A DNA stretch of 64,000 nucleotides from Kappaphycus alvarezii (GCA_002205965.3 NADL03000032.1:434001-498000); one strand, 5' to 3'; counted from the first letter of the stretch, positions 1 to 12,727 are shown. Program-made: numbers and translations. The notes: generated from the sequence alone by a model not told the origin.

Positions 1-1691
1 CATCATGAAGCAAGTGAATCTCATCAATTATGAACAAGTTACAGCGTCACCAAGCTCGGACCCGCTTTTCCTCGTCACAACATCCCATTTCTCCGGAGTC
101 GTCACTAAAATGTGAGTCTCCAACGCCTCCTTGCGGCTTAGTGACATGTCCCCCGTGAACTCCCTTACTTTCAATCCTAATCCGGACAAGCGACTCCCAA
201 ACTTTTCCGTTACCTCCGCCGCAAGTGCCTTCATGGGAGCTACATATACAACCTTGAAGGCACGTTGCATTCTGGTCTTCACCGCTAAAATCTCCCGAAA
301 CACAGTCAACAAAGCCACATTTGTTTTGCCTGCCCCCGTCGGTGCGCAACCAACAAATTCTCATCTGTGCCGAAAGCCACCGGAAAAACTGAACTCTGCA
401 ATCTGTTCAGTTTTTCAACTCCTTTCATCGCCCCCAACAATTCCACGTGCTCCCCGAATGCTTCTTTGACATCAACCAATCTATCTATCTTGTGCTTCCG
501 CCACCAGGCGGCGGGACAAAATTTGCTCATATCCTTTCCCTACTTCCCTTGTTGAACCGCTCGGTAAACCAATTCGATCCACATCTCCAATACCCCCTCC
601 CGATCCATTCCTACACCCGGGAAGTACCTCTCCCGCTCCAAAAACACATTCCCCCCTAATTCTCTTCCAGCAATCCCGTTGCCAAGATTGTCTCCTCTGG
701 CCTACCCTCCGACCTCTTCTCCCCTTTCTTCGGCCACGCTCTCCTCCCATTTCGCCCATGCATTCCTTCATAACCTGGTCATAAGCGTCAACAACCTCTC
801 TTCTTCTCCCTAAAACTTCCACCACTGCGTCAAAATCGCCTCCAAACGCATCGAACAGTCGCCCTGAATCTGTTCATCACTTCTCCCTGCATCTGCCAAC
901 AGCTCCAACACGGACATGGCCATTTCCTCCGAACTCAAACCAGCGCCACTCTGCACAACAGCTAACCGTTCTATCCGCTGTCGCAACCACCCCCCCAACT
1001 TTACTCGAAGATGCCCCTCTCGACGACGACGCGCCAGCATGCTGCCCCGCAGCAGCGTCAAACCCATCTGTCCACCGTTCTGCACATTGTAGGCAACCAA
1101 AGAGCGCTCCCGCTGATGAACATACCTCGCCACCCCTGCCGACACATTGATAGCCGTGTAAACAGCGGCCGCCTGGTCATTCCAACCCGCAAGCCGGTGA
1201 GCAACCTGTTGATCACCCCCCAGCAAAGGCACCGCAGCTTTCACAAGCCCATTCACCACGTCCTCACCCGCCTCAATACAATAGAACCGCAAAAAGCGTG
1301 CAACTCGAGCATGGGCATCCGTTGAACGAGCAAGCCTAGCAACGGTGCCTACGACAACGGGGGCGGACGGGGCGGACGAAGGGAGCGACAGAGACGAAAC
1401 TATGGCAGTTAAGGACGGCGGGTCGGGTGAGGCGACCAGAGTGGCAGATTGGGGGTGGGCGGGGTGCGTCGCGTAGGGAAATGGAGAGGCGAGGATGGGA
1501 TGACGATGCCATGGCTGGGCGGTGGATTGTTGGTGGAGAGGTGGATGAAGTGAAGCGGGGTGCGTGGTGGAGACGGGTGTGGGCGGGTTTGATGACAAGC
1601 TGGAGTTTGGGAAACTAGGTGCGAAGGCGGCTCGGATGAGATCCGGCGTTTGACCTGAGGCTTCGGACGAAGCGAAAGGATTTAAAGACAA
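1..1691 (-). CDS. ASCC3: ASCC3-like Ski2-family RNA/DNA helicase, N-terminal part (cut by window edge)
   Basis: N-terminal ~560 residues of the large double-cassette helicase of the activating signal cointegrator complex, which unwinds alkylated DNA and splits collided ribosomes. The start at 1691 opens a Pro/Ser-rich leader, then an Ala/Leu-rich helical region to about 810. The segment at 860-790 ([16 protein letters not shown]) aligns with the ASCC3 region before the first cassette. The first helicase cassette follows: EKLNRLQS near 410, Walker A APTGAGKT near 345, [11 protein letters not shown] near 235, TGDMSLS near 150, [12 protein letters not shown] near 95 and a DEIH box near 20. The rest of the gene lies left of the window. 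The frame changes about five times (near 855, 665, 535, 348 and 37); at 348 and 37 one missing base in a short T or A run explains the change. No intron-sized gaps are needed. Brr2 is the main alternative, but the motif wording is closest to ASCC3. Confidence 0.85.
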
Positions 1692-2020
1692 TCGGATGGG
1701 GCGGCAGTTGCTGGTGCGGATCTGCTGTGCTGGTGCACGTGGATACGTTGGATGTGCTTACAGTAGGAGGATGTCTATTGTACAGTACTGTACTGTACCA
1801 AACATATTGTACGGTACGAGTACAATTTCATGTTGTGACTGGACAATACTATTTGTCCAGCGCAGACAACAAAAGCAGCAAGCCGGCTGCGAAATGGACA
1901 AAAAACAGAGTCAACCATGAGCCAACGCATTCAATTTCACATCAACCATCTCCGCCCCTCAAACTCCACCCATCCACTTTCACCACCCCCAACATTCCCC
2001 ACCCCAAAACACACCCCACC
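1692..2020. promoter_or_regulatory. Divergent promoter region with GTACTGTAC motif cluster
   Basis: This 329-bp gap separates the minus-strand helicase from the plus-strand phosphatase, so it must hold both promoters. It contains GTACAGTACTGTACTGTAC at 1780-1798 and a looser GTACGGTACGAGTAC at 1810-1824. The same motif sits in front of other host genes in the window. A role as promoter element is inferred from position only; no TATA box is obvious. Confidence 0.45.
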
Positions 2021-2809
2021 ATGCTATCCCCCTTCATCCCCATCCCCCCTACTCCTCGACCTGCTTCTCTTCATCGGGATCCTCCTCCTAACCGGCTTCA
2101 CCTCTCTCATCCTCTCCTCCCACCAAACCATACGCGCATTCCACCCCACAGACGCCACACTATGGCACACCTTTACTCAAGACACAGTCCCCACCTACTA
2201 CCTCTTCCTCTTCTACTACCTCATCATCCCCCCCTACTCCTCCATCTCCTCCCCCACACCCCAAATCGCACACGTCTCGCACTCGGTATCCTCCCCGCCA
2301 CAATGCTCGCCTGTCTTCTCGTAGAGCTTGGCAAAGGTTATGTAGGTCGACTTCGCCCCTCTTTCGCAACCCTATGTCTCAATTCTCAACCAAACGAGAC
2401 ATGGAATTCAATACCTGCCATCATGTCAGATGCCGCTTGTACAACCCCGATGAAACATCTCTTGCATGATGCCAGGCGTTCATTCCCGTCTGGTCATGCC
2501 GCGTTGGCCTTGTCTGGCGCCGCGTATTTTCAGTTGTGTTTGTTGAGAGGACTGCAGCGTATGTCGGTGAATGCTAGAGTCGCGTGGTATGCCGTCGGCT
2601 GGGCGGTTATGACGGGTGCGTTGTGGGTGGCTGCGAGTCGAGTGACGGATTTTGCGCACCATGTTGGGGATGTGGCTGTAGGGGGGTCATTGGCTTGTGG
2701 GCTGCCGCTATGCATTTTGCGTATGTCGAGGCTACGGCTGTGGTGGCGGGCAAGGCGGAGTAGGTTCGGTGGAGCGGGAGTTTTGGCAACTGTAAAGGAC
2801 GTGCTGTAA
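2021..2809 (+). CDS. PAP2-family lipid phosphate phosphatase (membrane)
   Basis: Dephosphorylates phosphatidic acid or related lipid phosphates in a membrane. All three PAP2 signature motifs are present: KGYVGRLRP near 2332, SFPSGHAAL near 2482 (PSGH holds a catalytic His) and SRVTDFAHHVGD near 2636 (SR..5..H..3..D). Upstream are hydrophobic segments (LLLDLLLFIGILLLTGF; YYLFLFYYLIIP) and the family-typical stretch HQTIRAFHPTD. The start at 2021 was chosen because an ATG in a CACC context precedes the first membrane segment; total length ~262 residues is usual. The middle of the N-terminal half is read in a different frame from start and end, with the shifts in poly-C runs near 2050 and between 2225 and 2290, so two compensating indels are likely. 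Reading upstream of 2021 gives only low-complexity sequence. The exact lipid substrate cannot be told. Confidence 0.85.
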   Translation: MLSPFIPIPPTPRPASLHRDPPPNRLHLSHPLLPPNHTRIPPHRRHTMAHLYSRHSPHLLPLPLLLPHHPPLLLHLLPHTPNRTRLALGILPATMLACLLVELGKGYVGRLRPSFATLCLNSQPNETWNSIPAIMSDAACTTPMKHLLHDARRSFPSGHAALALSGAAYFQLCLLRGLQRMSVNARVAWYAVGWAVMTGALWVAASRVTDFAHHVGDVAVGGSLACGLPLCILRMSRLRLWWRARRSRFGGAGVLATVKDVL

Positions 2810-3020
2810 AGGTGGAATAGGTGCTTGATCTGAGACGTGGTACTGTACTGTGTGTTGTACAGTAAGCGTGTCCATCATAACTGTAATGTACAGTATGGGA
2901 CAGCATATGGCAATTCTGCCTTGATCCATATTGCGACGGCCGCACGGTGACACACCTGTATTGGGCTGCTCACTCACAACTTGTCGTCAGAGCCCACCGT
3001 CATCCCTTCACATAATCCTA
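2810..3020. promoter_or_regulatory. Intergenic region with GTACTGTAC motifs before RPA2
   Basis: Short gap between the phosphatase stop and the polymerase subunit start. It carries GGTACTGTACTGTG at 2839-2852 and TGTACAGTA at 2856-2864 and 2887-2895. By position it should hold the terminator of the upstream gene and the promoter of RPA2. The function of the motif is inferred. Confidence 0.35.
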
Positions 3021-6000
3021 ATGGGCGAGCTGACCTTCCGACCCCGCCTACCCGTGTCTCTCTCGAGCCCAGGAAGTCCAACCCTCCACCCTTCCCCTCG
3101 CTGCAGATGAAGACCGCATTGCCTTTCTTCGTCGCTATGTCGCTCCTCATGTCGACTCTTCGATTTCGCACTCGGCACAGGCCTTTTCAATATGTCACAG
3201 CACATCGACCCTCTGTTAGTCCGTGGTCCTGCTTCCCGCTCCGGCAGTCTGTCCTCATTTCCGTCCGACCGCATTCCCTCTCTGTGCAGAAGCCTCGTTT
3301 TTCCACCACTGGCAACCAGTCAGGCATTCACATGCCGTTGTATCCTTCTCATTGTCGCGAACGGGGGCTTCGTACCGTGGCGAAATGTATGCAGGGTTTA
3401 CCGTCGTTTTGGGAAATCGTGAGAGTTTCGAGATACCGGTGCAACGTATCGGTAGGATTCCCATCATGCTAGGAAGCACGCCTGTCAGTTGCACGGGAAA
3501 ACAGACAACAATTGGTCGCCTTGGGGGAGGAAGAGTACGAGGTTGGCGGCTCCTTTGTTGCCAACGGGTCGGAGAAGGTTGTCCGCATGCTATTGGTCCC
3601 TCGCGCAAATCATCCTATTTCCGCCAGGCGTCAAGCGAACTCTAGCAGGGGCCCCCTGTTTACAGACTTGTCCCTCAGTTACCGTTCTGTGCGCACACGA
3701 TATGTCATCACAAACGAATCATCTGCATATGATGAGGAGTGGGTCCGTGCGGCTTTAGGGTTGGCGTAAAGAAACGTGAGTATTTCATTCCAATTGGTGT
3801 CCTGATGCGCGCTTTGCTGCCATCTGGCACGTCAGATCGCGAACTATTTGATTTGCTGGTAGCGGCGCAGAGGGAAAATACCCCGTTGGTCAACACCGCA
3901 ATTGCTATTGTTAAAGAATTGAGTGAACGCGCAGAAGAGTTTCGGAAGCGCGACACAGAGCCGGCATGATTCCGAATGTGTCGAGGATTGCCGCTGCCGC
4001 ATATTTGGGTAACTTGTTTAAAGGTGTTATTGGACTGAATGATGCGGATGTCACTGATAGCGAGGCGGGACTGGCTTTTCTGCGTAGGTATGTTTTTGTG
4101 CATCTTAGCGTCGGAGCATACGAGGAGTCCAATGAGGCACAGCAAGGTTGACTTGATGGTCTTACTTGTCGGAAAGCTCGTCGCTCCGGAGATGTGGAGG
4201 TGGATGATAACGACGCCCTATCACATCAGAACGTTTTGCCGTCGGGGCAGCTCTACTTGAATGTCTTGAAGGATCGCATGGAGGGGATGATGACCTTCCT
4301 TGCCTTTTGCATCAGAAAGGAGGCAGCAAAGGATACCGCAGGTGCAAGGGCCAGCGGCATTGCACTCAAGTCGTTAATCCTGGACGCATTCAAAAAGACA
4401 TTCCATGCTGACATGATTACAAAGGGAATGACGTACTTTATTGTCACCGGGAATGTCAGACAGGATGCCGAACTTGACCTGCCGCAGACCGTGGGTACAG
4501 TAAATGGCAGAGCGGATCAACTTTCTGCGCTACATTTGCCACTTTCGTGCCGTGCACCGAGGGCATTTTTTGCTGCCATGCGGTCCACAAGGGTACGCAA
4601 GCTTTTGCCAGAGGCGTGGGGCTTCATATGTCCCGTCCACACTCCAGACGGAGATCCGTGTGGGATTCTAAACCATCTCACTTCATCAGCCGTCCTGACG
4701 CAAGGTGCCGTAGCAGATCGCCACGACATTTTACATCTATTCTCAGACTTCAACATAATCCCAGCTCCAGCTTTGTCAGCAATCCACAGGTCGGCACCCG
4801 AGAACTCGCTTCCAGTTGTCGTGGACGGGCGAGTCATCGGTTTTGTGATGAAGGACAGTGCGCAAGAGTTGGCTGACCAAATAAGGTATACTAAGGTGCG
4901 CGATGCTGTGACAGTGCTTCCGGACACCTCAGAGGTCACCTACATTCGCCCCATTCGGCAAGTCTGGATTCCAGCCAGGATTATTTGTTCATACAGTTGG
5001 TGGACGGTTAATGCGACCAGTCAAGTGGTTGAGCACTTTGCAATCGAAGAAAGCTGAGGAAGAAGACGGGTGAAGGAGTGGATTGGGACTCTGGAGCAGG
5101 TGTTTTTGCGGTGCGTCCCGCAGTGCAAGATCAAAAGAACAGCCTAAATCCGATCGAGACGGCGGGGGCTACCATGCGGAGGTGTCATCAGTGGCATTTT
5201 TGAGTGTATTGGCATCACTGTCGCCTTTCCCAGATATGAACCAGGGACCCAGGAATATGTTCCAGTGTCAGATGGCAAAGCAGTCAATGGGACGCCTTGT
5301 CACACAGTTTGGAGTCGAGTAGAGTCGAAGATATACCGGCATTCAACACCACAGGTGCCTGTTGTTCGTAATAAGTGCATGCAGGATCCGATGGGGGCAG
5401 ACATATATCCAAACGGGGTGAACGCTGTTGTTGCCGTAATGAGTTATTCGGGTAATGATATGGAGGACGCATTGATCATTAACAAGGCTAGCTTGGATCG
5501 GGGATTCGCACATGGAACAGTGTATATTAATGAGCAAATAGATCTTGATTCTTCGATCGCAGGGCGAGAGAAAAAGTTTGTACCTTTAACCGAGGGGAAA
5601 GTGCAGAAATTGAGACAGTGGACTTGGATGGGCTGCCCGCGGTCGGGGCACGGGTGCAAAAAGGTCAAGACTGCATGGAATCTGCTCGGTGCATTCGCGT
5701 GGGGGCCTGGACGATCCCAACACGAAATGGGGAAATACAAAGTCTGGAGGACGGGACTGTGGACGAGGTAACGGTGTTTGACCGAAATGTATCGACAAAA
5801 GGGGAACGTGCGGGGCAGTGAAGGTGTGCGGGCGATGAACATGCGAATACGAGTATCTCGACGGCCGACTGTGGGAGACAAGTTTGCAAGTCGGCAGGGC
5901 AAAAAGGGACTATGAGCGCGGCGTGGGAAGCAGAGGACATGCCGTTTTCGGAGAGTGGAATGTTCCTGATATCCTTTTTAACCCAACGGATTTCCCAGTC

Positions 6001-6654
6001 GGATGACGGAATGATGGTGGAGTTGATGGCTGGGAAGGGAGGAAGTGTGCATGGGTGTTTCATGGACAGCACACCGTTTCGGTTTGATGAACGGTGCAGA
6101 GCGGTGGATTGGTTTGGGGAAGTTCTGGTGAGGGCCGGGTTTGAACGGTGTGGGACTGAGACATTGTACAGCGGGTACACGGGGGAACCATTTCAAGTGA
6201 ATGTGTTTACTGGTGTGGTGCACTATCAGAGATTGCGACATATGGTGTCGGATAAATTTCAGGTGCGATCAACGGGACCGATCAATCCGTTGGTGAGACA
6301 ACCTATAAAGGGAAGGAAGAAGGGAGGGGCTATTCGGTTTGGGGAAATGGAAAGGGATGGGCTGTTGGCGCATGGGCGTCGTTTCTGCTGCGAGACCGAC
6401 TGGGAATGGCGTCAGACATGCATGTATTGTGTGTGTGTGTGTTGTGTGGATCGATTGTGATGCCAATGATGACAGGGGTTGGACAAGAAAAGACCGGGAG
6501 GAAATGGAAAGTTAATTTGTAGGAACTGTAAAGGGGATGACATGGGTAGGGGGTGTGTGGAGAAGGTGGCTATGCCTACTCATTCAAGTATTTGGCTGTG
6601 GAGTTGGCGGCGATGAATATAAGAACGGTACTAAACATGAAAGAAGTGGTGTGA
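3021..6654 (+). CDS. RPA2: DNA-directed RNA polymerase I subunit 2 (A135/POLR1B)
   Basis: Second-largest subunit of RNA polymerase I, forming half of the active centre for rRNA synthesis in the nucleolus. Collinear landmarks cover the whole protein: VAPHVDS and [12 protein letters not shown] near 3150, [16 protein letters not shown] near 3550, [15 protein letters not shown] near 3780, [21 protein letters not shown] near 4600 (cited in part), [16 protein letters not shown] near 5240, [13 protein letters not shown] near 5455, GDKFAS near 5877, [11 protein letters not shown] near 5932, [12 protein letters not shown] near 6232 and [15 protein letters not shown] near 6333. The C-terminal zinc ribbon is spread over 6420-6590, partly encoded by a TG microsatellite (6428-6442), and the end is [11 protein letters not shown]. 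About 1,210 residues in 3.6 kb matches the family with no introns. The frame changes at least a dozen times, often one missing base (for example a T near 3152 and 3751, one base near 5896 in the RHGQKG loop). The start at 3021 is the least certain point. Confidence 0.93.
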
Positions 6655-9479
6655 AGGGTTGAGACGTGGCGGGGTACGGGCTTGTTTCGCGGTGCGAATG
6701 GGATGAGAGAAATGGAGGAGATATATGAACGCGTAGTCACCAATCCCAAAAAGATCTTTAAATGAAGGAAGATTCCCTTCATGTGCTTTAAACAAGAACG
6801 TTTACATGACGATACCATATTTGTATTTTTCTACCTGCTGCCCTTGGCTCATTCCCGACTCTCCTCGCAGAAATAGTACTAACCTGTATTCAAGAGTAAA
6901 CACACGAGACTTGTCGCACATATACTCTCATAGTGAGAAGGCATGTCAGTAGCTGCTAGCGTTGCAAAGTTGGCAGACTACAATATCCAAACTCTTTTAG
7001 CCTATAAAGCTTACACATCGACGAGTTTCTATCACGTTCAGTAACTTGCCTAACTACTTATTTTGAACTAACTAGTTTGTTACGTTGTCCTACTCGTGCT
7101 GCTTCCCCTTGTGGTCGCTTTTTCGCTGCGCCAAAGTCACATTTCCATTTGCTTAGCTTGCCTAGGATGCAGTTAGTGTCTACTAGAGGTAAACGGCGAA
7201 AGAAAGCATCTTCCTAACAGTGCAGTGGAGCGGAAAAAATAGCCATAGCAGTAGCGGCCAGTGAAGCAACCAAGGCACTAACGTACAATATGTACAGTCG
7301 AATGAGTCAAGCATTGTGGAATCTCGGCGCTACTTGCACGCTCTGATAAGTAAAGAGTAAATATCATTTCTCTGACTTTAGGGACGAACTCTGTTATGAA
7401 AAGGTAGTGGCCATTGATGTCGCACCATAGTACTCAAACGCGATTGCTTGAAGTGAAATCGGGTGCAGGGGTCGGATTGACGCAGTGTGGCGAGAGGCGG
7501 CGCAAGAGCTTTTGGTCAAAGCCATGACTATTGGCCTTGTTTCTGTGTCAAGCACAGCCATCCTTGAGTTAGTCCTTCCAAGCAGGCAAATCACAACTAA
7601 GCTAGAAATACCGGAACCAGCATCACACGTCGGTTTCCTTCCATGGCGGTTAGGAAGATCACCCGCCGGCAATTCCACGCCGTCGCTTACGCCATTCTTC
7701 CATCAGAAAGAGCTTAATAGCAGATCTATCCATATAGCCGAAAGCTCATCATGCCTCTAAATTTCTCGACAGAGGGTAGGGCGCTTCCCGGGATGGTTCT
7801 CTGACCAAGCGTTTTTCGTTGTCGCCTGCTGTTCTACCTTGCTTTAAATTCTTTGTCTGTTTGAGTCACAATATTTCCGAAATTGATGTGACCTGCGCTT
7901 CCACGACGTCTTCAGCGCACGGACGAAGAAACTGGAGGGAAGAAGTATTATCGCTGTCAAAGATCCCTCCTGCCAACACATCTACCCCATACCATGATTG
8001 AGGTTGTTCCCAACCTGAAAACGCGACCTATGTATGCTCGGCTTCCAAGTTCGTGACATGTTTACGGTGAAAAACTGCGCATCCAACCTTTTGCATGGCT
8101 CCCTGTTGTTTTCTCGAAGCCAATTCGCCACTAGATACGGTGAAGTTGCGTCCACTTTTCTAGCTTTACTGGGCGAAGCTTCACCATATCTGGACACAAA
8201 TATGTACCTACCGGTTTCCTATAGCTCCTGGGAAAGGAGGGGTAGTTTAGGAAAGAGAGGGTAGGTTTAGGTGTTTTAATCCTGGAATGTATATTCGACC
8301 CTATCCCAAAGTATTCCTGACGACCACAATCAACTCAACAGGGTATGCCGACACAGTAGTAGGGGAGGAGCTTCGCTCTCTAAAAGGCCACCTTAAGGCC
8401 AGCCATCATGCAGGCCGCATTGTATGTGACGGCTGCTGCAGCGTGCTTCGCATCGATACCCCCGAATCTTCCTGAGAAAAAAAGAGTCAGATTCGAACAT
8501 AGAAGCCAGGCTAAATCCCGGGTCATCCGTAGTATCAGCTCGCTCCGGTTCGCTTAACTTTCAATATAAAGAGGCACTGAAAAAAATGACATAACGCCCG
8601 GGCTACCTATGGTCAGGCAGACCATGGTAGTATCAACTGCCCAATTCAAGAGCTTTCTATGAACTGCCCTGAACTTTTGCTTGAAGGGAACCTATCCATA
8701 AATACTTTCAAAGGAAGGATATTTCCCTCCTAAGAGCAGTTTCCTGGTTATTTGAATGTCAAATTCATATGGCTTTCTCAAATTGTAAACTTCTTGATTA
8801 GGAATTAGGCTCTATTCTGTGATATTCAGACTCCGGGGTTTTCACCCGCTCGCTGGCGTGGCAGCGTCACTTATTCATTCATTCCATATCTATTACTAAC
8901 TCGACGGAACTTTTCCGGGTTCCATTAAAGATCCTCTATCCATCCTTTCTTGTGGGCACTTCGGTTTGACACCTTGACTTTTGCAAAAACACGACCACTA
9001 GCTAGTGAAGATAGAAAAAACGTAGCGGAGTGCGAGTTTCGGAACGTATTGACAAACAGTACACGATAAGCTTGGGAGTCCGTAATCCCGCGCCCGTGGT
9101 TTATGGTAGCATAGACAGGACTGGTAAAGTACACAAAACGAGTTCAAAATAAGCGGCCTTGATAGAATAGCGTCGTGATGATTATGTATACACTGAGCGG
9201 ACGTAGTTAGGTGAAGTTTGGTCGAATGTCCACGCAACTTGAACAACCACGTCGCCCCCCTTTCAGCCGAGGTCCTTTTCACACGATTTAGTATGTGCGA
9301 AATTTTCGCGAGGTCGATTGAAAGCGGTCGATTGAAGAGTGTTACAGTAGCTGTTTTTAATTCAGTCAATGGGCTGTCTTTCCTGGTAAGAGGACCGGCA
9401 AAGTATGTATTTCCAAGTATGAAAACTCGACTCCGACGAGAAGGCTTCCGCCTGAAGAGGGCAGAACACCGCTCGCGGG
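6655..9479. other. Non-coding interval, mostly unrecognised
   Basis: About 2.8 kb after the polymerase gene. I recognise only a LINE-B' tail at 8262-8480 (separate entry). Open frames near 7394-7760, 8034-8264 and 8998-9369 are short, overlap on opposite strands and match no family I know. A TGTACAGT motif occurs near 7290. Base composition drops toward AT compared with the gene island, consistent with old repeat sequence. Confidence 0.4.
8262..8480 (-). repeat. LINE-B' 3'-end fragment (antisense)
   Basis: Aligns over its length with the 3' end of the antisense LINE-B' insertion whose two halves lie at 12610-12740 and 15989-16075. Shared blocks include GGCCAGCCATCA, GCAGGCCGCATTG, GGCTGCTGCAGCGTGC and a poly-pyrimidine-rich end around GGTGTTTTA. 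The copy at this site is uninterrupted, so it shows what the split copy looked like before LINE-C entered. It is a 5'-truncated tail with about 15 codons of the ORF end plus the 3' UTR. Confidence 0.8.
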
Positions 9480-12400
9480 TCCCTTCTCAAGTTCTACAAG
9501 CCTTCGTCATTGTCCTTCTCAATCATGTGCGGGACATTGAGAAGGTCCGCTCTCAGCCACAAGGCCGGCCTCCGCGCCCGCTCCGCCTTCACACCAAGCC
9601 CCTCCTGTGAATCCGACTGCCGGTGCCCCGGCAACCCGCTGTGACCCCTCGAACACGGAAGACAAGACCAGCCATGGGGTAACACCCAAAGGAGGCACGC
9701 GTGCAGTGCCGCGCCGCCCCACGAACCCCCACCCGAGGTCATGACGGACGGCCCACCCTCTCCCACGCGCTCCGGTCAATCCCCGGCTCCGCGCCGGCGG
9801 TGACCAAGCGCCGCTGCCAGACCCGCCTCCATTACACCGAAGGACGAAAAGACTACCACGACACTCGAATGACGCGGTCTCCGTCCAGGGCCCCGGCAAC
9901 GACGGCTGACCTCGGGCCGCTACCTGACGCGCTCATGTTGCCTCCGGTCCCGGCTGCCGCTCCGCGCCCAACGACACAGACCATGGACAGTCCTCAGCCT
10001 GCTTAGCACCGTCCATCGGCCTCAGGAGTGGACCGCTCTGACTAGGCCCCGCCGTCATGGACTCACCTACCTCAAACATGCCCATCATTGCATCACAGCC
10101 GTCTCCGCCCTGTGGAGCGTTCCTTCCCAGCCCGGAAGAACTAATCCGCTCCCCCTACCGTGAAGCAGACATCTTTCAAGATATCCCCGCCCCTTCCCTC
10201 AAACCATTCGTACTCTTACTTATCAAGCTGGTCAAGGCGGCTGCAAACGCTCAAGGCGAGGAGGCCACGTACTGGGGCTTTCTGCACTTACGCATGCTGC
10301 CAACGCCCGTCCGTCGCAATTTGCGGGTGAGCAAGACTGGCACCACCAAAAGGACAACGGGCTGCACTCCAAGACCGCATCCGGCGTGCACATACTGGTT
10401 CCCAATGGTGCGCCTCTGGGCTGAAACTCTAGCCGCACACCAGGCCCGGTCCGAATGGGTCGAGCGCCACCTTCCACATCTTGGCTCAGGTTGCAGCGAC
10501 AAACGTCATTCCCATCGCGCCGAGGCTCTCTGTGCGGACGCCCGGTATGGTAAGGCCATGCGATCTCTGCACAATGCCCCGCTCGCAGACGTCAACCACC
10601 CGGCCGCACTCCAGAGCTCCGAGTCCTGCATCCCACGCCCGGCCACCCAATTATCCCCCTCCCCGCAGAAAGCCTCCCTCCTCCCCCACCCAACTCGGAG
10701 GCCGCCGCGGAAAGGGCGGCACGCAGCATCTCGCGGGACACCACGGCTGGCTCAGACCGCACGCCGTCAAGATGGTGTCATCTACTCATCAGGAGTTCTG
10801 TCAGCCCAGAAACTGACGTTACTGGCCTCCGTGTACTCACAAAGCTGGTAACGCGGATCGCAATGCTAACCTCCCCGACTCGGTCCTACCTATCCTCACG
10901 GCTGCGACGCTTCTCCCGCTTCAGCCAAAGCCGGGTAAGATACGTCCAATCGCCGTGGGCTCGGTCCTGCGGAGGATCGTCACGAAGGCGCTGCTGCCCA
11001 CCGCCCTCGACGAGTCTCGGGATTTCTTGTCGTCCTTTCAAACGGCCAACGGTGTCAAAGCTGGGATGGACGCCATCGTACACGGTACGGGTACGATGTT
11101 TCGTCGGTTTGCTGCATCCCCTCATGTGGCTACTGTCTTAATAGACGCGCACAACGGGTTTAACCGCGTTGACCGCCAGTCCATGCTCTGTCGTCTATCC
11201 GCTCACGCTCCTTCCCTCGCCGGCTCATCAACATGATATACGGTCGTGCTCAACCGCCGTTGCTCATCCCGAATCGCGAGGGACTACCACACGGTGAGTG
11301 CCCAGGGCACCCAACAGCGCGACCTTGCCAGTACGGTTCTGTTCCCCTTACGATACAGAGCCGTTGTTTCTAAGATCGCAGAGGACACAGCCATCGCACT
11401 CAACCAATGGTACGCAGACGTCGGGACCATCATGGGATCCCTGGACGGTCTCCGGCGAGCACTGCGCCTCCTCGACTGAGAGGGCCCGGCCTACGGATTG
11501 TTTCTCAACCTGCGGAAGACACGGATCTTCTGGCCTCATGCGCCCCGTCCGGACCGTGCTGCTTTTCTCGATGATTTCCTCTCACCGAGTGCTCGACAGA
11601 CGGGTTCGAACTCCTCGGTGCACCAATCAGCAACCGGGTGTTCACGGACAGCTACCTCAGGGCCAAGATTGAGGGTGCCGACGCACCCTCCAACTCCTCC
11701 ACCACGTTGAATGCCTCCGAGCCCGGTTCCACATGCACCAGATCTGTGCCTCGCCTGCGTGGTAACCCACGCGTTCAAGCTTGCTGACCCCAAGCACGCA
11801 TCCGCTGCTGCCGTGGAATTTGACACACTGCAAGAGTCATCGTATGCAGCACTACTCGGCATCGCCCTCACACAAAGAGCGTGGAACCAAGTCTATCTAC
11901 CCATCCCGCTCGGAGGCCATGGGTTCTCCGTTATCGCCCCTTTTTACATGCTGCTGCGGCCGCCAGCGTCATAGACGCTGCACCGGCCCGTGAAGGGCCT
12001 GCCGAGTATACTACCCCGCGATCCGCCGCCCTGGTGGGACGCAGGTTCCGCGAGGACCGAGCCTTTATCTTGGCCCAAGCGCGCCGCCTCTTCCGCCAGT
12101 ATTGCCTTGGAGTACCTGGGCGAACGTACTCCATTGACCTTGGACCTCCTGACCCCACCGCCCTTGCTGCCACATCCACGAACATCCAAACTCAACTAAA
12201 TAGGGTGCAGCACGAGGCCTGGGCCAAGATGTTCTGGCAAGACGACGCATGGGCAGCCTCCCCCAGCCCGGATCAACACAAGTGCCGACGAAATCAGGCA
12301 CCGGATCCGTGGCCTTGCCTTCTGACACAGCCCCGCCGCTGCCTTCCCCCTCGCCCACACAACCAATGCTACCAAGGTGTCGCGAGCCCACTGGACCGTC

Positions 12401-12609
12401 ATGCTATCTCGTCACCTCGGATTACCGGTCTACACCGACTCACTTTCCGACAACCTGTCAGCATTGCAAGCGAAGGCATGGATCCTCTCGGCGATCACGC
12501 GGCCGACCTCTGCCTTGCCAGGTTGGCCGCACACACCGTCACAACGCCCTCCGCAACGCGCTCGCGTACCATGTCTACCGTGCCGCCGGGCCCGACTGTC
12601 ATTACGAAG
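9480..12609 (+). pseudogene. LINE-A copy 1 polyprotein, N-terminal region and reverse transcriptase
   Basis: Order of parts: a Pro/Ala-rich leader (9480-10050); a conserved segment YREADIFQDIP...FVLLLIKLVKAA (10160-10240) also in copy 2; then HRAEAL.ADARYGKAMR..HNAP (10510-10590) also in copy 3. The reverse transcriptase follows: LPLQPKPGKIRPIAVGSVLRR near 10913 (cited in part), FQTANGVKAGMD, VATVLIDAHNGFNRVDR near 11130, a damaged GTQQ region near 11305, and the polymerase box near 11408. That box reads YADV, not YADD, so one catalytic aspartate is lost. The thumb and zinc-knuckle (CQHC near 12455) follow. The frame changes several times. The coding part resumes at 16872. Confidence 0.85.
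12603..12609 (+). repeat. Target-site duplication TACGAAG, left copy (partner 16872-16878)
   Basis: Seven bases TACGAAG occur at both edges of the LINE-B' insert within LINE-A. Removing one copy and the insert restores an open, gap-free alignment with LINE-A copy 3. This fixes the insertion point to the base. Confidence 0.8.
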
Positions 12610-12727
12610 GGGAAAGGTTTGGGTGTTTTACTCCTGGGAGATACATCCGATCTATCCCATGGTTTTCCAGACAACCACAATCGACTCAAAAAGGGTATAC
12701 CGATACAGTAATGGGGAAGGAACTACG

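Noticed and set aside
1727-2020. N-terminal extension of the PAP2 phosphatase
   Set aside because: It translates the GTACTGTAC motif cluster and low-complexity sequence; the membrane segments start after the ATG at 2021.
5877-5915. Unusual SRQGKKG in place of the invariant SRHGQKG loop of the polymerase
   Set aside because: One missing base after CA near 5896 explains it: reading one base over gives GQKG and continues into [13 protein letters not shown], so it is a frame change, not a substitution.
3021-6654. Introns as the cause of the frame changes in RPA2 (and NEMF, ASCC3)
   Set aside because: Protein alignment is continuous across the changes, with no extra sequence and no GT...AG pairs at the points; single-base indels suffice.
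9494-9899. Gly-rich minus-strand open frames opposite the start of LINE-A
   Set aside because: They are antisense shadows of the GC-rich, Pro/Ala-rich N-terminal region of LINE-A and have no independent support.
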